Source of the DNA: Glandiceps talaboti
Lineage: Eukaryota; Hemichordata; Enteropneusta; Spengelidae
Reading direction: 5' to 3'
Assembly (NCBI RefSeq): GCF_964340395.1
Contig: NC_135567.1
Location: 3,161,609 to 3,225,608 of the forward strand
Length of the DNA: 64,000 bases
Both the position numbers and the translations under genes were made by a program. Positions 22,201 to 34,989 of the stretch are shown piece after piece. The stretch's first letter is position 1. Every line of letters begins with the position of its first letter. A model generated the notes under the pieces. That model saw nothing but the letters and a program-made list of their open reading frames with translations. It did no database searches and was not told where the DNA came from.

Positions 22201-23445
22201 CTGTTTGAAAAGATAATGTTTTAGTGAGTTACAAGTTCATTAAAATGAAAAATACTTCACACACAAGACAGAGCTTACTATCAACATAGTCAAAATTCTA
22301 AGCTGCTTTAACTGAAAAAGAAAGTTATCTTGATTTTTTAAGATGACATGGCTCATCATCATGATTGATATATTAAATACCAGTCAAAGAACTGAATCAT
22401 TACAATCTTTGAAAATCAAGATAAATATCAATTTGATTACTTTATTTGTATATTGAGAGCATTTGGTATAGTTTAGATTACTAATATTGTTATCAGAAAT
22501 AAATATTAATAGTGGTATTAATAGTGATAATTGATATTGCCCTTTAGTGTGATTAGCGGTATTTTTTCGTATGTATATATACAAACTTCTGGTGATTGAA
22601 TAAGGCAAAGGCACAGTCAACAATAGAAAAGACACACGATCATCTTGAGTTGAGAGAGAAAGAGCAACCCGACATATAAAGAGGAATATGGCTAATCTTT
22701 GCAAATGTGGGAAATTCAAACTGCTGTACACAGCACAAGCTTCTGGTTATTGTTTTCAGTATTTTTTCTGTACTCTGAGAAATGCTCGGGTCATGAAGCA
22801 CATATTTGTGTATGTCATAGCACAGGGACCTGCGACCATGTAACTGATTGATTGTTTATTTTTCTGTGGCGAAATGAATCTTAGCTTGTATATGATATTG
22901 ATAAAGTAACTCATTGATTTGTGACGATATAAACCTTGTGGTAAAATGTGGCGAAACTTTTTTTTCATTTTCTCTCTTTCAACTGTATATCTCTTTACTG
23001 CCTAAATAAAGACATATTGTCCATTATCTTCCTCTTATCTAAATCCAACCCCAATCTCATAAATACCTACAAATGGGTTGCTGTGAAAATATGCTTTATC
23101 AAAGTTTATGTACCTACACAGGGTTTTGTTCTCATGATTTTCTGTATTTCTAATATTATTTCTTTACATTTCAAATAAATTTATGATTATTCTTTCCTCT
23201 TACTGTTTTTTTCTTCTTTCCTATCATGCAATGTCTTATCAGAGATTATCAGCTTTACATTAATTAGTGGCTTGTTTATCCAGTACAAACTCACTGGTTA
23301 TTTGCCCAATCATCGCATTATGCAGTGAGTGTAAACATCCACACAAAATAAGATTTCACCACAAAAAATAATCATTCAATCAATTAAATGATAAATCAAC
23401 CACTCAATTAATTACAAGTTTTACATGCCTGTTGCAACCTATGGT
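22201..23445 (-). other. Intron of the 21.9-25.6 kb gene
   Basis: AT-rich, with no exon recognised. Confidence 0.4.
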
Positions 23446-23872
23446 TGTTGGATGGTAACTTGGTACACAAATCAGTTGAAAATCAATATTTGTTTCACAG
23501 AACATAAAAACCTTTCAAAATGAGACAACTTCTCCTTAAACAGCTGTTTAGATTGTGTGTCACTCACGATTATATGTGAAGAACCCAGATAGGGAATGTT
23601 TATGTTTTGGTGAGTACTTGCCAGTGAGTCATCACAAAATCTCCACCCAAAAGATACAGACATTCATACTAGTATGCAAAAATAGGACCAGACAGTCATG
23701 CCTTTACCCAAACATTCCCTGTTTGGGTTGTACACACATAATCCTGAGTGACACACAATCTAAACAGCTGTTTGCAGGATAATATGTCTCATTTTGAAAG
23801 GTTTTACACTCTATGAAACAAACAGATTGATTTTCAACTAACTTTTGTACCAAGTTACCATCCTATGACATT
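23446..23872. mobile_element. MITE-like family E: palindromic element with arms of about 170 bp
   Basis: The left arm has GGATGGTAACTTGGTACA, TTGAAAATCAAT, CCTTTCAAAATGAGACA, AAACAGCTGTTTAGATTG and AGGGAATGTTT. It is matched in inverted order by the right arm to about 23868: AAACATTCCCT, CAATCTAAACAGCTGTTT, TGTCTCATTTTGAAAGG, ATTGATTTTCAA and TACCATCC. The loop is only about 80 bp. It has no coding capacity. Confidence 0.8.
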
Positions 23873-24543
23873 CACAAACAATTCATACATGCTTCATAAC
23901 CCGAGTGTTTCTCAGGGTACAGACAAATGTTGAAAACTATACCCAGAAGCTGATGATCCATACAGCAGTTTGAATTATTTCCCCACAAATGCACAGATTA
24001 GCGCCATAATCCTCTATATATTAATAATCACTATGAATGCTAATTTTAAGTTATTCATGACAATTATTTACCTTGTACTGTCTACTCCTCATCTTCCTCC
24101 TTTCTTTCTGTTTCTTTCCATATTCAGCATTCTCATTCTCTCGAAATTTCACTCATAGCGGTTTTTAACAGCCACTGAAAACAAGAATTACAAGTGGTCA
24201 CTATTTTTTTCTTATCTCCTATCTAAATGATGTAATTGTTTATTTAACAGCATACAAAAGTAAGATGACCCTGTACAAATCTTGTTGTTTACTTCTAAAA
24301 AAAAGACTGTAAAAAACAATATTTGCTGCTTGTTCCCTTAAGTATCAATTGCCAAATTCTTCACAAGACATACCTGTCAGGTTGAGTTATTAGTGAGGCT
24401 AATACATCCATGATAAAACTAAGAGTATATACAAGTGTATAGCAACACTGCAATTCCTTTGTTGTGTATAAGGAGAGTGATTTGTCAGTAGGGAACAGTA
24501 ACTCAGTAAATGACAACCTGTGATATGAATGTAGTACTTACAC
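23873..24543. other. Intron sequence
   Basis: No exon or element recognised. Confidence 0.35.
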
Positions 24544-24723
24544 TTAGCTCTGCTGGTGTTTTAACACTCTTTTCCTCACTGATGTGTTTCTTTAATTTTT
24601 CTGAAATTAATGAATCTATTTTGGTGTCCAAGTGTTCAATAAACATCTGTTGATTGCTTATGATTTATTCGCCCCAGTCGTCTATTTTTGTCTCCATACT
24701 GGAACATATTCTTCTCACAGCGT
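24544..24723 (-). pseudogene. Coiled-coil exon 2 with an in-frame stop
   Basis: On the minus strand the acceptor CATTTTGTCTTAG precedes 24723. The frame dictated by exon 1 (phase 1) reads AVRRICSSMETKIDDWGE, then TAA at 24667-24665. It then continues open as SNQQMFIEHLDTKIDSLISE to KTPAELS before a GTGTAAGT donor. The heptad-like pattern runs across the stop, so the stop looks like a single-base change in a once-continuous exon. Either the gene is broken, the product ends here, or the base is an error. The donor position (24544 or 24542) decides the phase into the last exon. Confidence 0.5.
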
Positions 24724-25325
24724 CTAAGACAAAATGTTGAAAAACAAAAAGCATGTTTATAGTTGTTTGTCGTCCGTCTGTGCAGTAAATCGTTGTTAAT
24801 CTTTGGTGCGAATCAACAGATTAACAACCCTTTGTCGTCCCCTAAGCTCATTCCCACCTTCGACAGGATGCAGCCAAACTGTCTCGAAGTCATCTCGGGG
24901 AAACTTCAAGCGTGGGAAAGCAACTAAATCATTGTCACATAGCTCTCCATTTACTTTTTCTCAAACCAAAGAACTTTCAATGGGAAAGGATAGTCGTTGT
25001 AAATATCGACTTGACACAGAGTACAGTCATATGTGAACAGACTGAACTTACTGATACATTGATACAAAACACTGCATGGAATGTTTGTGGTAATTTTTTG
25101 TGTGAAAATATCTTTCTCGGTATGATAATTCCATAATGACGCATTCGACTATCTGTCTATATATACATTTTGCATCTATTGCGGTTTGGATTTTTGTCAG
25201 TGTTACTAGTATCGTAAAGTCACTGTTAAGACTCAAATGATTGTTTTATTATCTGCAAATGCTAAGATGCTAAACCGGACAACGTGAAAAACAAAACAAT
25301 AAATCAGTACACCGTAAATAAATAC
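24724..25325 (-). other. Intron 1 of the 21.9-25.6 kb gene
   Basis: Bounded by GTATTT at 25325 and TTGTCTTAG at 24724 on the minus strand. No other feature seen. Confidence 0.4.
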
Positions 25326-25623
25326 CTGTTTCGGTTTGTTGGCGACCCTGCAAATACCTGAAGCGGTTGAGTGGTGTTTGGATACTAGTGTTGGAACTTG
25401 ATTCTGAATATCTGTCTGATGCTGCTGCTGATGGTGGGGATCTGACTAGTTGACGACCATGTTGTCTCTTGTTCACATCACTAGTAGAATAGTCTGACAG
25501 CGGTTCAACTGAACTTGTTGTAGAGGACGTTTCATCTATGGGTGAAGTATGTGGGCTGAGAAGACAGCACCCGATCACCTCTCCGGTACTAAAGCTCAAC
25601 GTACGCCGTTTGTTACTTTCCAT
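25326..25623 (-). CDS. First coding exon of a minus-strand gene of unknown function
   Basis: ATG at 25623 opens a 298-nt exon that ends with CAG|GTATTT, phase 1. It begins MESNKRRTLSFSTGEVIGCC, is Ser/Thr-rich in the middle (SSTTSSVEPLSDYSTSD), then has RQHGRQLVRSPPSAAASD and ends RFRYLQGRQQTET. The low-complexity polar composition suggests a disordered N-terminus. The downstream exon 24544-24723 continues in phase and the third exon is at 21914-22200. The upstream frame remains open, so an earlier start is not excluded. No known family. Confidence 0.55.
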
Positions 25624-27189
25624 GGTCGCGATGGTGCAAGCATACGCACAACTGACCTGGAACTGACCAACTGAATCAGCTGCAGGAAGTGCTGAAGTTA
25701 CGCGGATCAGCGCATGGAATTGTGGGTATAACCGTGTAGCGGTGGTAATGGCACTCTGCAGCTCTGGCAAATTTGCGTTTGAACCGTTGGTTGATATATC
25801 TCACCGGAACCCAACGATTGTTGTAACTATAGGTTTTGACAATATTACATTGCCCCTCAGCGATGAAAGTTGAAAAGTTTCCCAAAATGTCTAAAAATTA
25901 AACAGTCAACTTTAGGTCACATACTTCTATGCAAAAGATGTAGCTAATTAAACAAGAATTTATTCATTGCATTTATTAATTAAGTTAATTTTATAGTAAT
26001 TCATTTCTTAGCCAAATTGACAAGAATCACGACAATCTATGCAAAAATTACAAACTCAATTTTTTTAAAATTGAAAAAATAATTGAATTAAAACTAGTAT
26101 CCAGCCTTTAATGTACAATGTACTTCATCTGCACTACACTAGTCTTATTCTGAACATGTTTTCCTTGCATTGTTTGTTGTCCTAGATTCTAATAAATTTC
26201 GACTTCCAAGAATGAAAGAAATACACATTGCAATTTTTTCAATTGAAGCATTTTGAGAATCATGTCGACAAATTGGATGCAAAACAATGTACATTTCTTC
26301 CATTAATTATAATTGTCACATTGTAATAAACTGGCTAGTTTGTACAATACGAGTACATGCATGTACAGTTACTCGCGGCTGTGGCCTGGATGTTTATGTT
26401 CAGTTACAACGTCGGTAAAAATCGATCTATATATGTGTTGTAAATACTGCTATGCCTATCGATACTAGTCGCGCATATTACCATCTGTCTTACTCGATTT
26501 TGACACTGTCCCTTCAGTCTGGGACTTTGATCGGAGTTCCCGACTTAGCAAGATGGACAATATCAATCGAAATGTGTAATGGCCATAATCGTCAGAGAAC
26601 TCGAGCTCTTGCGCTCATTCATGATGAGAAATGTGGTAGCTTTCCAAAACAACCGATCTGCTCTAAAGTAGGAACAACGTAACAATCAGTTTGAATTTAA
26701 ACATGGATGTCAGTGTTGGTTCAGGCTGCTTTTACATGCAAACTGTAGGGTTGCACTCTTGGAGTTACTCCGCCCGGGGAATAACCAAAACCAATATTTT
26801 AGGCAAAAAATATCCTTTCTGATATCATGCTACCTTATCAGTTAATTTGTACATTTTGACTGTTTTAGGGCGTTTTACTCAGCTTACACTGTTAAAAGAA
26901 TATTTACAGGGAGCATACGCCGTACGTCACTCGAGCTCATCACAACTGGGGTTCCAAGGATCGAGGAGCTCAGATCTAGTGTGGCATAAATGACGTTAGT
27001 TCGGAAATTTTGAAGGTAGACATACACCAGATTCCAGTGTTAGATGCAAGTTTCTGTTAATTAACATCAGTTTCGATTCACCCGATCATACCAAAACCTC
27101 ATGAAAAGTATGCCTTTCCTCATACCAATCAGGATAAGAAACATCAAAAAACACCCTTTGTGCGGACCTTCCCCGTATTGCCATATATG
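25624..27189. other. Intergenic sequence
   Basis: Includes the presumed promoter side of the minus-strand gene. Short ORFs here show no supporting signals. Confidence 0.4.
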
Positions 27190-27500
27190 TTTAGTTCTTA
27201 TATAGCGCTTTCTTCCACTCCGTTATAAAAGCGCTTTACAATTATTACCTGGCATCGGATCAGAACGGCACAACGCGACCCTTTAAACTTCCTCAACTCC
27301 CCGGAGAGCATACAATCCGTGCAGCCATTCGAGCGCACCCGATTAAAGCCTCCACATTGCAACCTACATCCAACCAGGTCCCCACTTATACAGCTGGGTT
27401 GACTGATGCACAGTCATGGTTCAAATCAATGCCCAAGGAGCCACTCAGAATCAAACAGCAAGCAGCGACGGGGCTCGAACCAGTGTGCGAAATTAACGCC
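27190..27500 (-). mobile_element. tRNA-derived SINE-like element
   Basis: Read on the minus strand, the element has a B-box-like GGTTCGAGCCCCG near 27480. After about 280 bp it ends with TGTAAAGCGCTTTTATAACG and AAGCGCTATATAAGAAC. This tail is the same type as the LINE tail at 6735-6790 (TGTAAAGCGCC...GCTATATAAATA), as expected if the SINE uses that LINE's reverse transcriptase. The A box is not clear. It has no coding capacity. Confidence 0.62.
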
Positions 27501-28672
27501 GGTCCTTCGGCCCGAGACCAACAGATTTCCGTTCGGACCGACAGTTTTTCAGAATTACCTTATCGGTCCTTATGACCAATTGAAATTTGGAGTAAATAAT
27601 ATCATTTATTCAAAGATAGATTAAATTTCAACTATGGATCTGATCTTGTGTTACCTATTTTACTCTCGACATCTCGTTCAAGTCAAGCGACACAGAGCTA
27701 GCTCGCTATGTGCTGTTGTCAATGTTGATATCATGTCTACATATGACGTAGCATACAGCATTTACTTTATGAAATTATGTTAGCAAACACATGATTGGCT
27801 GAATTTCTCTAATTATTTGTGTCTGACTAATCAGAACGTCATAGACATTCAGACTCAATTTACGCATTCAGCACATGCGTCTACTTTCCGCCATACAGTA
27901 ATCACTGTTGTAAAGTTTACTGTTCGAAGTGTATGAAACTTTTAACGTGTTTGAGTTCCACGTTGTATTTATAAAGTATGTGGCGATATTTAGAAGGCGG
28001 AAATGAGCTTCCGAAGAAGAAGACGAAACAGACACTGTTTTTTAAAGGATGGTATTAAAGCTGGTAAATGTTAGCGGGTTTCCCGATCAATTTACCGGAG
28101 TTCCCCATGTGTGTGGCCATGATCAAAACAAACTGACGGAAAACATATAAACTACTCTGAAAATGGCGTTTTAACTGATAAAGAAGGCAGGTACACTTCG
28201 TAAGATATCTTCAGTACGATTGGTCTTTTTTGTAAAAACAGTAAAAAAAATGCGTAGTCTGATTGCTTTCAATTTGATGCATATGATAATGTATGTCCTG
28301 CTATGTTGTAATCAACGTATAAACTTAGAAATGTTGCATTTTTGTTGCCATTGTTGTATCTGGAAAAATACTGCATCATGCCAAACACGGGTACGTAGTG
28401 GTTGACACATTACAGTACAGTTACCATATCACGTTCCCACGTCAAAAAAACTCGCACTGTAAGACATGATTAGCCATAGTTCTCTTCATCATGGTCAGAT
28501 TTCTTACACAAACAGTCAGAGACGATACTCAATACACCGTGCACGGTAGGGTATACGGGTAGGGCTTCATGGGAGGGGGGCTTCATTACATATGAGACTG
28601 AAGGAAGACGAAACCGGGCCGTGTCACTGTGTGGATGGAAATTGAAATAAAGCGAATACACAGTTTTCTGCT
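27501..28672. other. Intergenic sequence
   Basis: No gene or recognised repeat. Confidence 0.4.
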
Positions 28673-29038
28673 ATGATGAATTTGTGGTCTAAGTTCGCTA
28701 AGGGTGGGAAAGCTACATTGTCATTAGCTATTGATACAGACGACTTTGGATTGTGTGATTCAGAATTTAGTGAATCGTACAGAGAGGAAGGAGAGGACTG
28801 TCACCTCTTAGAGATTACAGATAATGTAGATTTATTGATTCATTCACCAATATTATCTACAATCTCTGGATCTGTATTTCTATGGTGGAATGAATACATT
28901 CAGTCTCGGGCCACTATAGTCTATAGGAACAGATCATGCGAGAATGAATATTCAGTCTCTGGGTTCATAGTTACAAAGGAAAATCTCTACTCACAGAGTC
29001 AAAAAGTATTTGGTTGTGAATCCAAAATTTACTTTTAA
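28673..29038 (+). CDS. Small hypothetical ORF (121 codons), doubtful
   Basis: ATG-started ORF of mixed composition (MMNLWSKFAKGGKATLSLAI, DSEFSESYREEGEDCHLLEI), unlike the low-complexity shadow ORFs of the window. Against it, the 3' third overlaps an inverted repeat (28978-29006 with 29049-29076) and an internal hairpin (near 28810 and 28850). The motif GAATGAATA-ATTCAGTCTC also occurs twice. There is no splice context or family signal. It may be part of a repeat rather than a gene. Confidence 0.2.
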   Translation: MMNLWSKFAKGGKATLSLAIDTDDFGLCDSEFSESYREEGEDCHLLEITDNVDLLIHSPILSTISGSVFLWWNEYIQSRATIVYRNRSCENEYSVSGFIVTKENLYSQSQKVFGCESKIYF

Positions 29039-29076
29039 TTAAGTTGTATTTTTTGACTCTGTGAGTGGAAATTTCC
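28978..29076. repeat. Inverted repeat with 28-bp arms
   Basis: The left arm contains CTACTCACAGAGTCAAAAA and the right arm TTTTTGACTCTGTGAGTGG, with extended GGAAA/TTTCC ends. The spacer is about 42 bp and AT-rich. It could form a hairpin or be the core of a small MITE. Confidence 0.75.
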
Positions 29077-29104
29077 AATTGTAAGAACAGATTGATATTG
29101 AATT

Positions 29105-29425
29105 AGGGGGTGGGTCACATTCTACACACCTGTTCTTGGGGAGGGTCATATTTTGCATTATAATATTTGGGGGAGGGTCACATTTTACAATCCGTGGTTT
29201 TTTTTACCAAAAAGCGGCTACTTGTCTTTATCTATATTTCCATCATGTTGTGACATTTGTTTTGTTCCGGGTGATCGCCGCCATCACACATCTGACCCCG
29301 TATAATACACAACCCCCACTTTATGCAGTTGTCATGGGGAGGGTAATGTTTTACAATATTGGACAAAGGGGCGGGTCACTTTTTACAAATGGAGAATGGG
29401 GAGGGTCACGTTTTACTTAACAGAA
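29105..29425 (+). repeat. G-rich degenerate repeat (GGGGAGGGTCACATTTTAC)
   Basis: Five variants of GGGGAGGGTCAC-TTTTAC occur near 29106, 29138, 29169, 29368 and 29397, irregularly spaced. No coding function is assigned. Confidence 0.7.
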
Positions 29426-32400
29426 CACGTGTGATTTCCTCCGGCCCTCCCCCTCCTGTAAATACTGACGGCTCCCTAACCATTCACCCATCATGACTCC
29501 ATGGTTGTTGCCCCATCATTCACGATCGACTCACGAGCATTTGACCTAAATTTGAATGAAACTAATATATAGTTTCAGATAGAGATATATAGATTCATGT
29601 AATGTATATACAGATATGCATGTGTGTGCATATACCCAGTATTAGTATATGTGAGTGTGGGTGGTTGATGAAATTAAATATGAGTAGTTCGCAATCAATG
29701 TTTTCGTTTATGTGAACAGTTTCGCATGCACATATGCCAACCTGCGATACTAGTTTCAGCTACAAGCCTGGGGTTCGTTCCACTGCCATTCAGTAACAAC
29801 TAAGTAATTCAAAAGCAACTATGAGTATTTCTTTGTTCAATGAATATCACATTAGCGAACATTTGGCTTTACCCCCAATGTAGCAGCTACTACGTTTTCC
29901 TCGCGCAGCTTTGTCCTTAGTTCTTGTTGTCACACTCAATTTTTTCACAATAAACAGTAGATTTCGAACACTTGGCTGTTTGTTGTCTGATAATATCATT
30001 TGCTATCTAATATTTGACATAAACTATAAGTTAGAGTATGTATAATATTATGAAACATAATACCGTCCGTCTCGTAATGACCTCAATTTGGTATTTTCCC
30101 TGGATAACCTCAAGGAGGTTACAATCTAATACAGTGTACTAGTATTAAACATGTCAATAACTCTATGACGTTGCCCTCGCCTCTTCAGCCTTTGCAAGAT
30201 ACCACAAGGGTACCTTTCATCGGACAATGACGGTCAATGTATGATAAAATATAATATCAAGTCAAAACTCAAATGCGAACCGAACTTAGATGTTGGATAT
30301 GGCAAAGAGCTGCGTTGCTCGCTTTGCTAGGATAATATAAGTCAACATCGACGTTGATCCTAAACCAGAATAAAAAAGAAAGGGTCAGTTTTACCGTATA
30401 ATTATTATTTTCCATTGCAATAAGCATAGATAACCCAAGTGCTTTCAAAACAAGTGACCCAACGTATAGGTACTCTCCAACTCTGAGAATACATAAATAT
30501 CACGCTATTAGCTTTCAGACATTGCGGTACATTGTAATATGGTATAGACTGGTTTCACAAGCATGCCGTCTACAATCAATTTCATCAGTTATAAATACTG
30601 ATGTTCGAAGGAATAAATTCGCATATTTGAGTACGTAGCTTGACATTCAAACATGGTATTGGTACTGTGCATGGTATTGTTCATATCGCATGTGCAGCCA
30701 ACGAAGCTGTTTGTGCGAAAAGCTGTTCGTACACCGGCCCTTTGTCTTTTCTATTGTCAGGGAAGGATTGGCTAGAGCTGGGGGCCGACCCGATACTTCA
30801 CCGGGCAACGTATATAAGCTGCAAGGGAATGGGAAAAGGTAGTTGGAAGCAGGCGGTCTCGGTGTGTTTTTTTCCCAGAAGTTATTACATTTTGTTATTT
30901 TTGTTATATATAAACTTCACAAGATATAAATCAATGGTGTTATACCAGTGCTTTTTGTCCTCATTTGTTACAAAACCTGGTGCCTTTGTGCTACACAGGA
31001 TAACCAAATACCATAAAAGATATTTGCGGTCGGGGTTCGTTTTTATCCACGAGAGCAGCGGAGAGGGGAGAAAGGGTAGATCATACATGTAACACCGGGA
31101 TGTAACACTGCAGTTGGAGGGCAAATGCAAGCAAGTTCCACTTTCCCCTTTAATCTTGATACAAACAGTGTAAATGGTGTTTATTATTTTCTTTTGACTC
31201 GCTGTAATAATTTCAGAAATGTCTCGTTGGCTGCACCTTTGTGATATCATCGCCTTTTCTTGCGAATTTACCTGATCGACTGCATCTTTCATGTTGTGCG
31301 CAACTTATAATACTGAAACGATACTCACAAACGCAACTTCTATATATTCATGTATATTTGTTAATCATGTTTGTGACAGTTAACACTTTCTTCTAACATG
31401 ATCATTCGACGGACCGAAAACGACTCACACAAAATCAGTTAAATAGCAGTAAGCGCCCAGTTGCGGTTTCACACAGATATATCCGTGGTTTCCAAACGGC
31501 ATGGCTTATCTTACACATAATTATAGTCGTTGTTGCCTCATATAATGTATGGATTATTCAGTTATAGCATAGACCCTCTACCAACATTGGTGAAGGGCCT
31601 ATGGGTACAGTATGAATTGAGCCGGCTCAAGCATGGGAGTTTCTTTGTGTAACCCCCACCCCACCCACCCCCGTCAAATAAATTGATAAATTGAATAACA
31701 TGACATATTTATATATGCAACTTTGCGAAGCATAGCGTAATCGATTATGTCACGGAAACGAGTGCAAAAAAGAAAACAACTTATAATTGTGCCAGAAAAT
31801 TCATAGAATTGACTTAAGTTAAATATACCTCCAGAAACAACAGAACATTTTGGTATCGTCGCACAAACTCTCCCATGAGAGCCAATCTAAATGTGTACGT
31901 ATGGATATTCTAGGTGATATGAATTAATCACACCACGAAACAATGGTATTATTACTATTATACGAGAAATGGACGACATCGGACTGTCTCTTTTTGATAC
32001 ACCGGCGACGCATTGAATAAATATATCATGGAGTTGTACATGCATATGTATTTGTCAAAATATAAAAACCTGGTATAAACGAAAGTGGGTCTTTCGTTTT
32101 GTGCATGTCAATTATAAGTCCAGTCTGATCACTGCAAAGAGTCAGTGCTTTGCTCAAGCTGCTTGATGTGTTTGTAGCTTACAGTCCGTTATAGTTACCT
32201 ACGCAAATCAAGATGCTCAGGAGCATTAATTTGGTACACTAGTTTTTAAAGTATTGATGTACATAATCAAGGAAATATGATGCAATGATCTCCCTTCCGT
32301 TGAATATAAGGTAGCAGCCATGCAATTTTTTTTATTCCTGTGGTGTTATTGATCAGCAGAAACAAATGTTTGTAAGACATCAATCAATAACCGTTAACAT

Positions 32401-32970
32401 AGACATGTCATGCATACACGCCAATTTACTAATATACTTATAATAAAGTTGTTGTTGTTATCTCCCCGTACTGAAACGGCCCGTGTGCGTGCGTTCGTAT
32501 TAGTTTGGACACTGGTCACCCGCACATTTTATTATTTGTAGGGTGGGCCGGCCAGTTACTATGGCAGTAATGTACAAGAAATGTCAGCCCTGGTCGAGTA
32601 TCAGTAATTATGGCTATTGAAATGAGTGGATGAATTACTTGTAAAGTTGTATGAATGGATTCCAGATTGGTTATAACTGGTATACTGTCTTATGTCGTGG
32701 ACGAGGTCAAAATATTGCATCACATTCATAATACATGCACAACTACACACAGCCACAAGTACGACTACAATGATTTTCTCAAACAGATAGTTGATGTAAT
32801 ACATAACAGGATATGGAAAACTTTAGATTTAATACCCTATCTACGGTGTATTTGGCTATTTTGTTTCATTCCATGCGAAATGGTATAGAGTATACTTGTA
32901 TGGAGCAAAAGAAAAAGGCCAAACGCACAGATTAAAGTCGTATCGATAGTGATCCGATTTAGGCAACCTA
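29426..32970. other. Gene-poor intergenic sequence
   Basis: About 3.5 kb with no convincing exon. A small hairpin at 31567-31602 (ATAGACCCTC...GAGGGCCTATGG type, imperfect) resembles the perfect one at 35948. An ORF at 30640-31092 was considered but lacks support. Confidence 0.4.
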
Positions 32971-33085
32971 CACATATGTACACAAATCGGGAATTTGTGT
33001 CATACTTTATTGATGATATCGAAGTACGTTTTATTTTCATCACAGTAACTCTACTGTGTTTTCATATAAACTACGGAGCAACCGG
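32971..33085 (+). repeat. Direct repeat, copy 1 of about 115 bp
   Basis: ACACAAATCGGGAATTTGTG ... GTAACTCTACTGTGTTTTCA ... GAGCAACCGG. The second copy is at 33629-33740, about 660 bp downstream. Confidence 0.9.
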
Positions 33086-33537
33086 GGTTGAGTTGATCCT
33101 CTGGGACAGTGATTTGGGACTGTGATATGATTCACTATCGGGATGAGTTTCTAATACCAAACAATGCGAAAACAGCTGTACCTTCACTATTCACACGGGT
33201 CTAACTTCCTTTGACACCTTAAATTTCTGACAATCTGTATAAATGTTTTCGAAACAGTAAAGGTGTCAAGCGATTAGACTTGAGTGCATCTTATTGTCTC
33301 TAGATCTGGCTATCAAAAGAAAGGAAGAGGTGTTTTAACAGCTAATCGGATGAACAGCCAAGTTTTGTGAAGCTTATAATTCAGGAGAAGTGAGATTACT
33401 GTCTAAGTAAATAATCAAACAGAACAGAAGGGCATTACGTTTTAATTTATGTGCAACGTCTCGGCTTCTTGTCTCTCCCAGAGGTCGTGTGACCTTGGAG
33501 GAATTATACTGACAGTATCCATGACTATGGAGGCGAC

Positions 33538-33540
<3 letters not shown>

Positions 33541-33631
<91 letters not shown>
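33541..33631 (+). repeat. (AT)n microsatellite
   Basis: About 45 AT units with one G interruption. It abuts the second copy of the 115-bp direct repeat. Confidence 0.95.
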
Positions 33632-33636
<5 letters not shown>

Positions 33637-33740
33637 AATCGGGAATTTGTTTCATACTTAATTGATGATAACCAAGTACGTTTTATTTTCATCACAGTAA
33701 CTCTACTGTGTTTTCATATAAACTACGGAGCAACCGGTAC
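33629..33740 (+). repeat. Direct repeat, copy 2 of about 112 bp
   Basis: Same sequence and orientation as 32971-33085 with few differences. Both end in CTACGGAGCAACCGG. Confidence 0.9.
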
Positions 33741-34989
33741 GACTGTAGCGGTTTTACCGGTTACATCGTACCACAGACTCTCTGTGATAGAGGGACTGTG
33801 ATCGTGGACATGCCAATCGTTCAGCAGTAAAGGCTAGTAAGCGACATGAGGTCACCTCCCTCGTTGCCTCTAACCGCTCCCTACCAATAAAGGTGGGAAT
33901 ATTGACCATTGATTGATTCAAAGGAATGTCTGGCAATAGCCAATACGTCACAGAATGGAAACCTTTTCGGCCGAGTTCCATTTTTACCCCATAGCGATGT
34001 TCGGTCGTGTGTCGTATTGTATCGGAAGAACATTCGAGGTCTGGCAGATAGACTACCAAGCTGGGTGTGATTAAAGATTCCCGCCACTTCTTTTACTTAC
34101 TAGCTCAGTATGTAAGCAAATATTCAGAAACACCGTTCAGATAAACAACAGAATATTACTCATTCAAAACGAGAATATTTTAAAAGAAAAAAACTATATA
34201 CACTATTTCGTCGTTGGTGCAATAAAATGAAAAATATGGGACATTCCACATCAGACTGTCTGTGGTTCATACGGTTTAACGGTTTCATCAAGTGAGGTTA
34301 TAATCCAAATATCGTATTTCGGAATTTTGGGAACAGTCCCGGCATTGCGGACCATAAACTGGGCAAACGTGATGTCAGCAGAGTCATATGACAAGTAAAA
34401 CGAGCAGTGTCAGAGATGACGTGATTTTATGGCGAGATTTCTAATTTTAGTTTTTGTGTAAATCCTAATGTATTCGAACAGAGGGACTGTGATTAGAATC
34501 ATATAAAAAAACAATAAGAATTAAACCATCTGGCAAACATTCGGGTATGTGATCCAGGCAAGCGGAAATCTTTTCTCAGTTGTAATTCACGAGTTTGGAC
34601 CAAGTTAATCTCGTTACTTACGTGTGACAATACGGGTGTGTGAGTGCTGGAGGAGAGAGGCTGGAGCACATGGCACAGTGATAGAGGGACTGTGATGTGT
34701 TTAATGATTCGTATAAGTACAAATTAATGAAGTATTCCTTATAACGGTCCAGTCATAGTTATGTAGTAACATTTACAACATGTAACATTTTCATTTGTAG
34801 TTTGACTCCTGCTTTGAACCTTTAATCGCGGTTGATAGAAAAGGCTTTTCAAGTAATCATGGTGGAATGTCCTATATCTTGAACATGGACGAAAAAGGCA
34901 CACTTTGGAAATGTATATTTGACAAGGACAGAATGTAGAATGTAGAGTAATAATGTTTAATCTGTTCATGAATAAAACATGTTTCTGTC
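33741..34989. other. Intergenic sequence with a recurring GAGGGACTGTGAT motif
   Basis: The 13-mer GAGGGACTGTGAT occurs near 33789, 34481 and 34684. GGGACTGTGAT also occurs at about 33115. No gene was found. Confidence 0.45.

Noticed and set aside
30640-31092. 150-codon plus-strand ORF
   Set aside because: No splice context, family signal or coding bias. The second half is hydrophobic and random-looking.
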